Assembly: GCF_002980495.1 (NCBI RefSeq)
Contig: NZ_PVBR01000016.1
Span: 1-64,000, forward strand
Direction of reading: 5' to 3'
DNA from: Phyllobacterium phragmitis
Lineage (GTDB): Bacteria; Pseudomonadota; Alphaproteobacteria; Rhizobiales; Rhizobiaceae
Length of the DNA: 64,000 nt
Part shown: in pieces, positions 17,486-26,543 of the stretch
Position numbering within the stretch: position 1 is the stretch's first letter
How the letters are laid out: each line of letters begins with the position of its first letter
The notes under the pieces: model-generated
Seen by the model: the letters and a program-made list of their open reading frames with translations, nothing else
Databases searched by the model: none
What the model was told of the DNA's origin: nothing
Program-made: the position numbers and the translations under genes

Positions 17486-19166
17486 TTCCACCGCCCCTCG
17501 GTCCACCTTTCGGGCCAGCGCCAGGGCGATCGCCACGTGGTCCCTTTGGCCCGTCATTTCGGGGGCCGTCACTTCTGGCGCCTCCGCCTCCCGGCTTGCC
17601 GGGTGTGTTTCCGCGCGACCGTTTATCGTCGGAACGCTGGGGGCGCTTATCGCCAAATGAGCGTCCGCCGCCAGGCTCCTGTCCTGCGCCGCCGCGTGCC
17701 TCTTTTTCGCGGGCTTCGGCACGTTCGCGCTTGCCGACGCGCGGCGGACGCGGAGGCCGCTCGCCTTCCGGCCTCTCCCTGCGCGGTGGTCTCGCCTCGC
17801 CTTCGCGTACGCGCTCCGCGGGCACGGCGGCGGGTCTTGCCCGGAAAGGCTTTTCCTCACGGCGCGGCCGCTCAGTGCTCTCCTCGGGAGTTGACTTCTT
17901 GCCTTGCGGCCTTGCGCCCGGCGCCATCCAGACATTGGCGCCACGGGACTTGCGCTGAAGCGGCTCGGCCTCGCGCTCGCCACGTTCCTTTGGTCCACCC
18001 TTGGACGGGCCAGCCTTCGCCGGAGCACGGCCTCGCGGTGCCGGGCTGGTGCTCAATCGCGACAGCGCATCGTCGCGCTTTTCATCCTTGGAACGGCGCG
18101 GGCCTCTGGCCTTGCCGGTGTTGTTTGAACTGCTTGAAATCCATTCCGGCGCGCGGCGCGCGGGGCGTTCGCGGACTTCCGGCGGCGCCACTTCACCCTG
18201 CACGGCCATGTTCGAGAATTCGTTCAAAATGGGCGCGTCGAAATCCGCGCCGGATTCCTCGATCAGTTTTTCGCCCAACTGGTCGCGCAAGGTGCGCCCG
18301 CGTATCTCGCGTACCGCGCCTTCCTCCAGATCACCGAGCTGGAAGGGACCGAAGGAGATACGGATGAGGCGGCTGACGGTGAGCCCGAGCGCGCCCAGCA
18401 CATTCTTGACCTCGCGGTTCTTGCCTTCGCGCAAGCCGACCGAAATCCAGACATTCGAGCCCTGCTCGCGCTCCAGCGAGGCTTCGACGGCGCCATAGAA
18501 AACCCCATCGACGGCGATGCCGTTCTTCAAGCCGTCGAGCTGTTCCTGCGTGACCTTGCCATGGGCGCGGACACGGTAGCGCCTGAGCCAGCCCGTCGAC
18601 GGCAGCTCCAGGATTCGCGACAACCCGCCATCATTGGTGAGAAGCAGGAGGCCCTCGGTATTGATATCGAGACGGCCGACGGAGAGAACGCGCGGCATGT
18701 CCTTCGGCAGCGCCTCGAACACGGTCGGACGGCCTTCCGGGTCGCGGTTGGTGGTCACCAGGCCGGCGGGCTTGTGATAGAGCCAGAGCCGCGTGCGTTC
18801 GGTCTGACGCAGCGGCTTGCCGTCGACCTCGATGCGGTCGGAGCGCATCACATTGACGGCGGGGCTCGCCAGCACCTTGCCGTTGACCGTGATGCGGCCG
18901 GCCGCGATCATGGTTTCGGCCTCGCGGCGCGAGGCGATGCCGGCGCGCGCCAGTCGTTTGGCGATGCGCTCGCCTTCTTCGGGAGCGGTTTCCGCGTCAG
19001 ACGGGCGCGACCCGGCCTTTGCCGGCCGCTTATCGCCGGTAAAGGGTTTGCGTTTGTCCGGATACGGGCTGTCGCCCGACCGCTTCGGCTTGTCGAACGG
19101 GCGCTTACCAAAGGGGCGTTTCGCGCTGTCGCGCTCGCCCCGGCCGTCGTCATTGTCGCTGGTCAT
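17466..19166 (-). CDS. RluB/RsuA-family 23S rRNA pseudouridine synthase with long basic tail
   Basis: Makes pseudouridine in large-subunit rRNA (RluB-type by similarity). Residues 64-110 form an S4 RNA-binding domain; the catalytic domain follows, with [17 protein letters not shown] at 164-180 holding the catalytic Asp167, and ends near residue 330. Both ends are unusual: a charged N-terminal leader of 60 residues and a C-terminal extension of about 230 residues made almost wholly of Arg, Lys, Pro, Gly, Glu and Ala, ending in GGG.ADRRR. Such disordered tails are known in alphaproteobacterial members but this is a long one. It probably adds RNA affinity. rsmD starts within its last codons. Confidence 0.9.
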   Translation of the reverse strand: MTSDNDDGRGERDSAKRPFGKRPFDKPKRSGDSPYPDKRKPFTGDKRPAKAGSRPSDAETAPEEGERIAKRLARAGIASRREAETMIAAGRITVNGKVLASPAVNVMRSDRIEVDGKPLRQTERTRLWLYHKPAGLVTTNRDPEGRPTVFEALPKDMPRVLSVGRLDINTEGLLLLTNDGGLSRILELPSTGWLRRYRVRAHGKVTQEQLDGLKNGIAVDGVFYGAVEASLEREQGSNVWISVGLREGKNREVKNVLGALGLTVSRLIRISFGPFQLGDLEEGAVREIRGRTLRDQLGEKLIEESGADFDAPILNEFSNMAVQGEVAPPEVRERPARRAPEWISSSSNNTGKARGPRRSKDEKRDDALSRLSTSPAPRGRAPAKAGPSKGGPKERGEREAEPLQRKSRGANVWMAPGARPQGKKSTPEESTERPRREEKPFRARPAAVPAERVREGEARPPRRERPEGERPPRPPRVGKRERAEAREKEARGGAGQEPGGGRSFGDKRPQRSDDKRSRGNTPGKPGGGGARSDGPRNDGPKGPRGDRPGAGPKGGPRGGGNADRRR

Positions 19167-19248
19167 CTGGTGTTTGCCTTTCAGGGGCGGTAACTAACAA
19201 ATCGAATAGGAGCATGCGAGCGAAATTTCCCGAAAGGATACCACCGCA

Positions 19249-19737
19249 ATGGAAAAAGACGTTTCAGCCGCCGCCCCGATGGCCATCGCGCTCGAGGAAG
19301 CGCGGTTGGCGGCGGCGCGGGGCGAGGTTCCCGTCGGCGCGGTCGTCGTGCGCAATGGCGAGATGCTTGCGCGCGCGGGCAACCGGACGCGCGAGTTGAA
19401 CGATCCGACGGCGCATGCGGAAATCCTAGTCATCCGCGCGGCATGCACGTCGCTTGGCGAGGAACGGCTCACCGGCTGCGATCTCTATGTGACGCTCGAA
19501 CCCTGCGCCATGTGCGCGGCGGCCATTTCGTTTGCCCGCATAAGGCGTCTTTACTACGGCGCGTCGGACCCCAAAGGCGGCGGCGTGGAAAACGGAGCCC
19601 GGTTCTATGCGCAACCGACCTGCCATCACGCGCCCGACGTCTATTCGGGATTCGCCGAAAAGGAAGCGCAGGCGCTGCTGAAGGATTTTTTCAAAACGAA
19701 GCGGCCCAGGGAGGGGAATAGGGGAATAGGGGAATAG
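19249..19737 (+). CDS. tadA: tRNA-specific adenosine deaminase TadA
   Basis: Deaminates A34 of tRNA-Arg(ACG) to inosine; essential zinc enzyme, 162 residues. The zinc and catalytic residues are present: HAE at 56-58 and PCAMC at 85-89, with the MCAAAISFARIRRLYYGA block following. The C-terminal nine residues (EGNRGIGE) do not belong to the family; they are read from a run of four GGGGAATA repeats in which the stop codon also lies, so the repeat has replaced or extended the normal end. The gene is divergent from the pseudouridine synthase gene. Confidence 0.95.
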   Translation: MEKDVSAAAPMAIALEEARLAAARGEVPVGAVVVRNGEMLARAGNRTRELNDPTAHAEILVIRAACTSLGEERLTGCDLYVTLEPCAMCAAAISFARIRRLYYGASDPKGGGVENGARFYAQPTCHHAPDVYSGFAEKEAQALLKDFFKTKRPREGNRGIGE

Positions 19738-19795
19738 GGGAATATGTTCTTTTCTGCAAAACATACTCCCCTATTCCCTTACTCACCTACTCCCT
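19709..19795. repeat. Tandem GGGGAATA repeat with facing complementary arm
   Basis: Four perfect copies of the 8-mer GGGGAATA (19713-19744) end in AATATGTT, and after a loop the opposite strand follows as AACATACTCCCCTATTCCC, then TTACTCACCTACTCCC. The two arms pair over about 35 bases with a few mismatches. The tadA stop lies in the left arm, and the lipoprotein gene ends just after the right arm, so the hairpin is shared by two convergent 3' ends. A related hairpin occurs at 53158-53248. Confidence 0.8.
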
Positions 19796-19796
19796 T

Positions 19797-20465
19797 CTAC
19801 CACGGCAGGTAATTGCGCCAGCTCTTGGAGCCGCGTGCGGCAGCCTTGCGCTCGCGTTCCTTCCTGGCCTCGTCCTCACCGACATCGCCCACGGGCGCCG
19901 AGCTGGCTGGCTGCCTGTAGTCCAGCGGCGGCTCGCTGAGATAGCGCCGGCTCGTCGGCGAGCCCGTCTTCGCAACCTGACGGCGACGGATGATCTCCGC
20001 CGATTGTTCAGGCGACAGATTGCTGCCGCGGGAGGCGCGGTCGGCGGCGCGGCTGTTGGCCGAAGCCAGATTCTTCGACGACGAGGATGTCGCGACAGGG
20101 CCGTCACCGGCGATCGGCGAAACATAGTTCGGGTTGCCCTGGTTGGCCGTCGCCTCGTCACGCAGACGCTTGCGGCGCGCCTCGGGCGATTCCGGCCAGT
20201 TCGCGCCTGACCGGGCCACGCTCTCCTGCGGTGCAGGCAACGTGGCTGCCCGGCCTGCGACGGGCTTCACAAGCTCCGGACGCGGCTTGTATTCGATCCG
20301 CTGACCGTTGTTGCGCGAACCGAAGGAGGCGATGTTGGACATGTCGTCAAGAAGCTGCGCGCCGGCAGTCTTGTCCGTGCCGTAGGTCGGGGAGGAAACG
20401 CAGCCCGAAAGCGCAAAGCCGGCGAAGGCCGCCCCTAAAATCAGAAACTGTCCATTAATCTTCAT
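19797..20465 (-). CDS. Putative lipoprotein, conserved hypothetical
   Basis: I do not recognise a functional family. The N-terminus is a lipoprotein signal: a short basic start, hydrophobic run LILGAAFAGFA, then the lipobox LSGC, so the mature protein would be acylated on that Cys and anchored in a membrane. The remainder, about 200 residues, is polar and low in hydrophobic residues, rich in Ser, Arg, Ala and Pro, probably disordered. ATG at 20465 is preferred to the GTG at 20474. It lies downstream of ileS on the same strand but is separated by a hairpin and a palindromic repeat. Confidence 0.75.
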   Translation of the reverse strand: MKINGQFLILGAAFAGFALSGCVSSPTYGTDKTAGAQLLDDMSNIASFGSRNNGQRIEYKPRPELVKPVAGRAATLPAPQESVARSGANWPESPEARRKRLRDEATANQGNPNYVSPIAGDGPVATSSSSKNLASANSRAADRASRGSNLSPEQSAEIIRRRQVAKTGSPTSRRYLSEPPLDYRQPASSAPVGDVGEDEARKERERKAAARGSKSWRNYLPW

Positions 20466-20738
20466 TATCGCCACTTCTCACCCGTATCACCAGACTGATC
20501 GTTTCAGCCGGTACACGGCCATCACCGGCAGCCCTGCCGTAAAATTCCGGCAACTCCATGGCAAGCCCCCTAGATTGTGGCTCGCAAATGGCCTTGTACA
20601 TGACCGAGGACGAAGCGGCAATTGCGGATATCTCTCTTATCCGCAACTGCCGCATACCTTTTCACGAATGTCGCGTTCAGCCTGCGATCAGGCACGGGGC
20701 TGTCGCATATGGGGTTGATGCGGCGATGTCACCTCTTT
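20466..20738. other. Leader region of the lipoprotein gene with a strong hairpin
   Basis: The main structure is a stem at 20616-20630 pairing with 20638-20652 (15 pairs, one mismatch, seven-base loop TCTCTCT). It lies about 150 bases upstream of the lipoprotein start and after ileS; it could be a terminator for ileS without a clear T-run, or an operator. No gene is seen. Confidence 0.5.
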
Positions 20739-20806
20739 CCTTCTCCCCTTGTGGGAGAAGGTGGCCGAGCGTAAGCGAGGTCGGATGAGGGGTAGATGCC
20801 GCGCAT
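20739..20806. repeat. Palindromic intergenic repeat, family A copy 1
   Basis: Starts with the palindrome CCTTCTCCCC TTGTGGGAGAAGG and continues GTGGCCGAGCGTAAGCGAGG, then TCGGATGAGGGG. The same unit recurs at 24094-24151 (inverted) and 24222-24290. Lies between ileS and the lipoprotein gene. Confidence 0.85.
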
Positions 20807-20835
20807 TTCCTTTCGCCATATGCGACTGCCTGCCC

Positions 20836-23820
20836 TCAGGCGGCAAGCCTGCCGAGCGCCTTCAGTTCCCGCAATGCCGCCGCGTCGCGCGCCGAGACGT
20901 CGGGGAATTCCGGATCGCTGCCCACATCATGGGTGTAGCGCCAGGAACGGGCGCATTTCACGCCCGTCGCGCGCACCGGGACCACGGCCACGCCATCGAC
21001 ATCGTCCAGCGTGAATGCATTTGCAGGGGGAGCTTCGTCCGTCACCGTGATATCGCTGGTGATGCAGATTTCAGCGAAATCGAGCCCCTGGATAGCCTCC
21101 ATCAGCGCCGGATCGGTGACATGGACGACAGGTGCCGCCTCCAGCGACGAGCCGATGCGCTTATCGGCGCGTTCCAGTTCCAGCGCGCCGGTGACGACGC
21201 GGCGAACGCTGCGCACCTTGCGCCATTTTTCCGCCAATTCCTCGTCGCGCCATTCGGCGGGCGTGTCGCGGAACTGCTCCAAATGGATCGAGACAGCTCC
21301 CGGATACCGGTCGAGCCAGGCTTCTTCCGTTGTGAAGGGCAGCATGGGTGCAAGCCAGGTGGTCACGCGGTCGAAAATCTGGCGCACGGTCTGCAGCGCC
21401 GCCTTGCGGCGGACGCTCGACGGCGCGTCGCAATAAAGCGCGTCCTTGCGGATATCGAAATAGAATGCCGAAAGCTCGACATTCATGAAATCGATGAGCG
21501 CGCGTGCGATACGCTTGAAATCGAAAGCGTCGTAGCCGGCACGCACAACCTCGTCCAGTTCGGCCAGGCGATGCAGCATCAGCCGCTCCAACTCCGGCAG
21601 ATCGGCATAGGCAATCGTTTCGCCGTCGTCATGGGCGAGCGTGCCGAGCATCCAGCGGATGGAGTTTCTGAGCTTGCGATACGCATCGATATTGGTCTGG
21701 AGAATGCTCTTGCCGAGACGCTGATCCTCCCAATAATCCGTGGTCATCACCCACAGGCGCAGGATATCGGCGCCCGAATCCTTGATGACGTCCTGCGGCG
21801 TCACCGTGTTGCCGAGCGACTTGGACATCTTTTTGCCCTGCTCGTCCATGGTGAAGCCGTGGGTGACGACGGTGTCGTAGGGCGCGCGCCCGCGCGTGCC
21901 GCAGCTTTCGATAAGAGACGAATGGAACCAGCCGCGATGCTGGTCGGAGCCTTCGAGATAGACGTCGGCAGGCCATTTCATATCCGGGCGATCTTCCAGC
22001 GTGAAAGCATGCGTGGAGCCTGAATCGAACCAGACGTCGAGAATATCGCGGACCTGCTGCCATGGCTCATTGGCGCGGCTGCCCAGGAAGCGCTCGCGCG
22101 CGCCTTCGGCAAACCATGCGTCGGCGCCCTCAGCCTCGAAGGCATCGAGGATGCGCTGGTTGACCGCCTCGTCCTTCAGCACATTGCCGTTCTCATCGGC
22201 GAAGACGCAGATAGGAACGCCCCAGGCGCGCTGGCGCGACAGAACCCAGTCCGGCTTGTCCTCGATCATCGAACGTAAACGCGTCTGTCCCTGCGACGGG
22301 ACGAAACGCGTCTCGTCGATGGCTTTGAGCGAGCGGCTACGCAACGTCGTGCCGTCGCCCAGATCCTTATCCATATAGACGAACCATTGCGGCGTGTTGC
22401 GGAAGATGACGGGCTTCTTGGAGCGCCAGGAATGCGGATAGGAGTGCTTCAGCCGTCCGCGCGCGAACAGCATGTTTCGCGCAATCAGCGCCTCGATGAC
22501 CGCCTTGTTGGCATCGCCCTTCTTGCCGTTGTCATCAATGACGCGCGCAGCACCGCCCTCGCGATCCGGCCCGAAGCCCGGCGCGTCCTTGGTGAAGAAG
22601 CCGGCATCGTCGACAGGGAACGGGATGGATGAATCGATACCTCGTGCCTCAAGTTCACGCGCATTCTCCATCCAGACGTCGAAATCCTCGCGGCCATGGC
22701 TCGGCGCGGTGTGGACGAAGCCCGTGCCGGCATCATCGGTGACGTGATCGCCGGCGAGGAGCGGGATGTCGAATTCATAGCCGCCGCCGAGGCCTGCTAA
22801 TGGATGGCTGCAGCGAGCCGCGGCCAGAACCTCCCAAGGGACATCATAAAGTCGTTCTAACTCTATCTTCGCTTTGGCACCGCATTCGCCGGCCAAGCTG
22901 TCTGCAAATACAAGATGTTCTCCCGGCTGCGGACCAAATTCATTTTCCGCTGCCGTGACCTTGTAGAGTCCGTAATTAACACGCTTGGAAAAAGCGATCG
23001 CGCGATTTCCAGGGATCGTCCATGGCGTGGTTGTCCAGATCACAATCGAGTATCCGGGGAAGAGCTTACTCGTCTCTGAATTAGTTGGAGTATCCGAAAG
23101 GTCTAGGCCTCCCCACGCAGGTCCTGCACCACCTATTACGTACTTGATCGGAAACTTCACCCAGATCATGTCGCTCTCGACATCCTGGTATTCAACTTCC
23201 GCCTCGGCAAGCGCCGTTCTTTCCACCACGCTCCACATCACCGGCTTCGACCCGCGATAGAGCTGGCCGGACCTGGCGAATTTCAGCAATTCGCCGGCGA
23301 TGCGGCTTTCCGCGTGGAAATTCATGGTCAGATAGGGATTGTCGAAATCGCCTGTTACACCGAGGCGCTTGAACTCCTCGGCCTGCACCTTGATCCAGTG
23401 CGTGGCGAACTCACGACATTCCTTGCGGAATTCGTTGATAGGCACCTCGTCCTTGTTCAGGCCCTTGGCGCGGTATTGTTCCTCGATCTTCCATTCGATC
23501 GGCAGGCCGTGGCAGTCCCAGCCGGGCACGTAATTGGAATTGTAGCCGCGCATCTGGAAGGAACGCGTGATGACGTCCTTGAGGATCTTGTTGAGCGCGT
23601 GGCCGATATGAATGTTGCCGTTGGCATAGGGCGGGCCGTCATGAAGCACATAGAGCGGACGGTCCTTGGCGTCCTCGCGCAGCTTCCTGTAAAGGTCCAT
23701 CTCCTCCCAGCGGGCGACGAACTGCGGCTCGCGCGCCGGCAGGCCAGCGCGCATCGGAAACTCCGTCTGCGGCAGGTTGAGGGTTTTCGAATAATCGATT
23801 TTTCCGGTCGTATCGGTCAT
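20836..23820 (-). CDS. ileS: Isoleucyl-tRNA synthetase
   Basis: Charges tRNA-Ile; class I synthetase of 994 residues, slightly longer than the usual bacterial enzyme. The HIGH motif is HIGH at 71-74 in [11 protein letters not shown] and the second signature is KKMSKSLGN. Between them lies the CP1 editing domain with the [11 protein letters not shown] block. Inside CP1 a segment at about 22790-23160 uses codons that are rare elsewhere in this window (TTA for Leu, AGA, ATA) and is clearly lower in GC, while the protein remains in frame; it includes a short insert ([20 protein letters not shown]) that lengthens the protein. The C-terminal part has the anticodon-binding helices and ends LKALGRLAA. 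Confidence 0.97.
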   Translation of the reverse strand: MTDTTGKIDYSKTLNLPQTEFPMRAGLPAREPQFVARWEEMDLYRKLREDAKDRPLYVLHDGPPYANGNIHIGHALNKILKDVITRSFQMRGYNSNYVPGWDCHGLPIEWKIEEQYRAKGLNKDEVPINEFRKECREFATHWIKVQAEEFKRLGVTGDFDNPYLTMNFHAESRIAGELLKFARSGQLYRGSKPVMWSVVERTALAEAEVEYQDVESDMIWVKFPIKYVIGGAGPAWGGLDLSDTPTNSETSKLFPGYSIVIWTTTPWTIPGNRAIAFSKRVNYGLYKVTAAENEFGPQPGEHLVFADSLAGECGAKAKIELERLYDVPWEVLAAARCSHPLAGLGGGYEFDIPLLAGDHVTDDAGTGFVHTAPSHGREDFDVWMENARELEARGIDSSIPFPVDDAGFFTKDAPGFGPDREGGAARVIDDNGKKGDANKAVIEALIARNMLFARGRLKHSYPHSWRSKKPVIFRNTPQWFVYMDKDLGDGTTLRSRSLKAIDETRFVPSQGQTRLRSMIEDKPDWVLSRQRAWGVPICVFADENGNVLKDEAVNQRILDAFEAEGADAWFAEGARERFLGSRANEPWQQVRDILDVWFDSGSTHAFTLEDRPDMKWPADVYLEGSDQHRGWFHSSLIESCGTRGRAPYDTVVTHGFTMDEQGKKMSKSLGNTVTPQDVIKDSGADILRLWVMTTDYWEDQRLGKSILQTNIDAYRKLRNSIRWMLGTLAHDDGETIAYADLPELERLMLHRLAELDEVVRAGYDAFDFKRIARALIDFMNVELSAFYFDIRKDALYCDAPSSVRRKAALQTVRQIFDRVTTWLAPMLPFTTEEAWLDRYPGAVSIHLEQFRDTPAEWRDEELAEKWRKVRSVRRVVTGALELERADKRIGSSLEAAPVVHVTDPALMEAIQGLDFAEICITSDITVTDEAPPANAFTLDDVDGVAVVPVRATGVKCARSWRYTHDVGSDPEFPDVSARDAAALRELKALGRLAA

Positions 23821-24093
23821 GTTTCTGGCTCATTCTCAGGCCCGCGCGGGAAAGGCACAAGCGGGCGGATTCCAAATAAAACGGTGAATGCGAGTGGGCG
23901 TAAGCCGGTCGTTCCCGGACCTTCCCGCTTGACGCGACTGCCCTCTCAGGCAGCGGGGAAGGCCGGGCCACTAATTCGCCAGCCACTAATTCGTATGACC
24001 GAAATGAAAAGCCTGAACATGCGTATCATGACGCCGCTTTTAGCAATGACGCGGCGTATAATAAAGAGGCGAGCGCCAGAAAACGTAGCGTTT

Positions 24094-24151
24094 GGCATCT
24101 ACCCCTCATCCGACCGCTTCGCGGCCACCTTCTCCCACAAGGGGAGAAGGG
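24094..24151. repeat. Palindromic intergenic repeat, family A copy 2, inverted
   Basis: Reads ACCCCTCATCCGACCGCTTC, GCGGCCACCTTCTCCCACAA, GGGGAGAAGGG, the reverse complement of copies 1 and 3. Together with copy 3 it forms a large inverted repeat across 24094-24290. The surrounding 23821-24305 gap between ileS and the MipA-like gene holds no gene. Confidence 0.85.
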
Positions 24152-24221
24152 AGGCGCTACGCGAAGGTAAATGCTAATCGCGGACGCTGACAATCGGCAA
24201 TAGGGGCATATGCAGGTCTCC

Positions 24222-24290
24222 TCCCTTCTCCCCTTGTGGGAGAAGGTGGCCGCGCGTAAGCGCGGTCGGATGAGGGGTGGATGCCGCGCA
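24222..24290. repeat. Palindromic intergenic repeat, family A copy 3
   Basis: Same orientation and nearly same sequence as copy 1, with the inner stem GCGCGTAAGCGCG. It faces copy 2 across about 70 bases and lies just after the 3' end of the MipA-like gene. Confidence 0.85.
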
Positions 24291-24305
24291 TACCCCCTCT
24301 ATTCC

Positions 24306-25130
24306 CTACAACGAGAAATCAAACCGATAGGTCGCCGATGCGCCGATGGTGAACTGGTTGCGCGAGCCGCGTTCCTTGACCAGGCTCGAATCGGCTGCCG
24401 GGCCTTGCAGGCGGGCATATTCGGCGAAGAGGCTGGTGGTCAGCTTTTCGGTCGTCTTCCATGTCACCGCGCCGCCGATACCGGCCGATTTGAAGCCGCC
24501 GCCGGGTTTATACTGGCTCAGGCCCGAGGCCACGGCCTCATCGGCATCGACGCCATAATAGGTGTCGAAATAATCCTTGGTGGCGAAGGAGGCGCGCGGT
24601 CCGCCTGATATGCGGACGGTCGGCGTCACGTCGACAAAGGCGTCGGCGGCGACATCGGCCACCACGCCCTTATGCGCGCGGATGCCGTGGCGAACCTCGC
24701 CGCGAATGCGCAGCCAGTCCGTCGGGTAGACTTCGACGAAGCCACCCGCCTCGACGCCCCAGCGCACGGGATCGAGCCCCTTCAGCTCATCGGCTGTATC
24801 CCCATCGCGCTCGAAGAGCAGCTTGCCGGCGATGCCGGCGCGGAACGTTTCCGTGTCGATGAAGGCGAAGGACGGATTGTCGTTGCGCGAAGAAAACCGC
24901 GTGGTGGCGCCGGCACGTCCCAGCGAGATCATCGGCGTCGCGCTGAAGACGCGGCTGCTCGATCCCTCGAAACGCGGCGCGACGAAGCCCGCGGCGCCAA
25001 CCGTCAGATACCAGTCGCCCGACCAGAAATGCCGGCGGTTTTCGGTTTCTTGGGCCTGAACGAGAGAGGTGGAAGCGATATGGGTGAAAAGAACTGCGCC
25101 CGAAAGGACGCCCAATGGATAAATACGCAA
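24306..25130 (-). CDS. MipA/OmpV-family outer membrane protein
   Basis: Predicted outer-membrane beta-barrel of about 274 residues. After a signal peptide (YPLGVLSGAVLFTHIAS...VQAQE) the sequence alternates short amphipathic strands, with the family segments WYLTVGAAGFVAPRFEGSS near the start and a final strand FTIGASATYRFDFSL ending in a hydrophobic residue for BAM assembly. MipA proteins scaffold murein enzymes in E. coli, whereas many homologues have no known role. The open frame reaches TTG 25136, but GGAG is properly spaced only for the TTG at 25130, so that start is preferred. Stands between ribF and ileS on the same strand. Confidence 0.85.
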   Translation of the reverse strand: MRIYPLGVLSGAVLFTHIASTSLVQAQETENRRHFWSGDWYLTVGAAGFVAPRFEGSSSRVFSATPMISLGRAGATTRFSSRNDNPSFAFIDTETFRAGIAGKLLFERDGDTADELKGLDPVRWGVEAGGFVEVYPTDWLRIRGEVRHGIRAHKGVVADVAADAFVDVTPTVRISGGPRASFATKDYFDTYYGVDADEAVASGLSQYKPGGGFKSAGIGGAVTWKTTEKLTTSLFAEYARLQGPAADSSLVKERGSRNQFTIGASATYRFDFSL

Positions 25131-25226
25131 AATCAAACTCCGGAAACGGCGAGAGAAAGCCGGGGGTATAGTAAACAGTCTTTGCAGCGCAATCGGTAAA
25201 AATTGTTTAAACTTGAGGTAGAAAAA

Positions 25227-26225
25227 TCAACCGATACGCTTTTCCTCGAAATTAAACGCCCGGTCAAGCCGCGACAGCGGGCGTACACCGGAAAGCACGG
25301 CGCGCGCTTCCGCCTCGTCCTGGCGCATCTGTACCATCAATGCGTCGAGGCCGTCGAACTTCACCTCGCCACGCAGATAAGCGAAGAAGGAAACGGCGCA
25401 AATCTCGCCGTAGAGATCGCCGGAGAAATCGAACAGGAAGGTTTCAAGCAGCGGCGGGCCGTCCGTATCGACCGTCGGGCGGCGACCGAAGCTGGCAACG
25501 CCGTCATGGAGCGAGCCGTCGGCGCGGCGAAACCGCACGGCATAGATGCCGTGCTTCAGGTGGGTCTGCGGCGGCAGCGCCATATTTGCGGTCGGGAAAC
25601 CCAGCGTGCGGCCGAGCTTCTTGCCCTCCACCACCTCGCTTTCGACCGTATAGCGATAACCGAGCAGCGCCGCGGCGCCGGCGACGTCCCCCTCACCCAG
25701 AGCCAAGCGGATCCGACTCGACGAGACGACCTCGCCGCCCTCGTCGCGAAAGGCATCGACCAATGTGACCTCGAAGCCCAGCCGCATGCCCGCATCCATG
25801 AGAAAGGCCGGGCCGCCCTGCCGGCCCTTGCCGAAATGGAAATCGAAGCCGGTGACGACGCGGCTTGCCCCGAGCTTGTCGACGATGATCCACTGGACGA
25901 AATCTTCCGCCGAATGTTCGGCAAAGGCGCGCGTGAATTCCTGTTCGACCACCGCATTAAAGCCAAGCGCGTCAAGAAGCTCGGCCTTTTCTATTGCCGG
26001 CGTCAACCGGTCGACAGGCTGATCCGGCACGAAGACGCTGCGCGGATGCGGCTCGAAGGTCAGCACCACCGCCGGCCGGCCCTCCGCCTCGGCCAGATCG
26101 AGCGCGCGCTGCAGCACGGCCTGATGGCCGCGATGCACGCCGTCGAAATTGCCGATGGCCACGACCGCGCCCCTGAGGTGGGCAGGCAGGTCTGCTGGGC
26201 TGGCGAGGCGGAGAAAGTCAGGCAT
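25227..26225 (-). CDS. ribF: Bifunctional riboflavin kinase/FAD synthetase
   Basis: Converts riboflavin to FMN and then to FAD in the cytoplasm. At 332 residues it holds both domains: the N-terminal adenylyltransferase with the nucleotide motif GNFDGVHRGHQ at about 26-36 and VSSSRIRLAL near residue 180, and the C-terminal kinase with GRTLGFPTANM around residue 207 and FDFSGDLYGE later. The ATG at 26225 gives the usual N-terminus. It is preceded on the same strand by the HAD-hydrolase gene, with a palindromic repeat between them. Confidence 0.96.
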   Translation of the reverse strand: MPDFLRLASPADLPAHLRGAVVAIGNFDGVHRGHQAVLQRALDLAEAEGRPAVVLTFEPHPRSVFVPDQPVDRLTPAIEKAELLDALGFNAVVEQEFTRAFAEHSAEDFVQWIIVDKLGASRVVTGFDFHFGKGRQGGPAFLMDAGMRLGFEVTLVDAFRDEGGEVVSSSRIRLALGEGDVAGAAALLGYRYTVESEVVEGKKLGRTLGFPTANMALPPQTHLKHGIYAVRFRRADGSLHDGVASFGRRPTVDTDGPPLLETFLFDFSGDLYGEICAVSFFAYLRGEVKFDGLDALMVQMRQDEAEARAVLSGVRPLSRLDRAFNFEEKRIG

Positions 26226-26275
26226 GGCGTGTGCGGCTCTGGGTTCCGTTGAGGATTAAAGGGCGGAGGACGTTT

Positions 26276-26510
26276 CCCCCTCTCTTGCGATTTCTAACAC
26301 TTAGCCTCCGCTTCGCTCCAGCTAAGATGTTGAAATCGCTTTCTCTCCCGCAAGGGGAGAGATAACGCTGCACCACCTTCACTGCCAAGCTGGAATGCTC
26401 GCTATAAGCGGCAACAGCGATGCAATCCGTATCTCTCCCCTTGCGGGAGAGAAAGCAAATTCTTGGGCTTAGCTTTGCTAAGTCCCTAGAATTTGCAAGA
26501 GAGGGGGCTG
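26276..26510. repeat. Nested inverted repeat between HAD and ribF genes
   Basis: Outer arms CCCCCTCTCTTGC and GCAAGAGAGGGGG enclose inner arms TTTCTCTCCCGCAAGGGGAG and its complement, about 235 bases in all, with an AT-richer middle. It fills the 318-base gap 26226-26543. Distinct from the other repeat families here, though the CTCTCCCGCAAGGGGAG core is similar in style. Confidence 0.8.
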
Positions 26511-26543
26511 GCACCGCAGACTACTCCTCAATCTAAACATCGC

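Noticed and set aside
17486..18028. N-terminal extension of rsmD back to 18028
   Set aside because: The extension is the out-of-frame reading of the basic tail of the upstream gene; RsmD proteins start at MRIVGG and a site precedes that ATG.
16982..18367. 461-codon plus-strand frame opposite rsmD and the pseudouridine synthase tail
   Set aside because: Arg/Ala-rich translation of a low-complexity GC-rich antisense strand, no domain seen.
19713..19744. Tandem GGGGAATA repeats considered as a CRISPR array
   Set aside because: Unit of eight bases without spacers, and no cas genes; it is a simple tandem repeat in a hairpin.
20749..22023. 424-codon plus-strand frame opposite ileS
   Set aside because: Antisense shadow with no start site or motif; starts within a palindromic repeat.
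23821..24093. Possible T-box or other riboswitch upstream of ileS
   Set aside because: No T-box core sequence or stem I/antiterminator pattern, and T-boxes are not expected in alphaproteobacteria.
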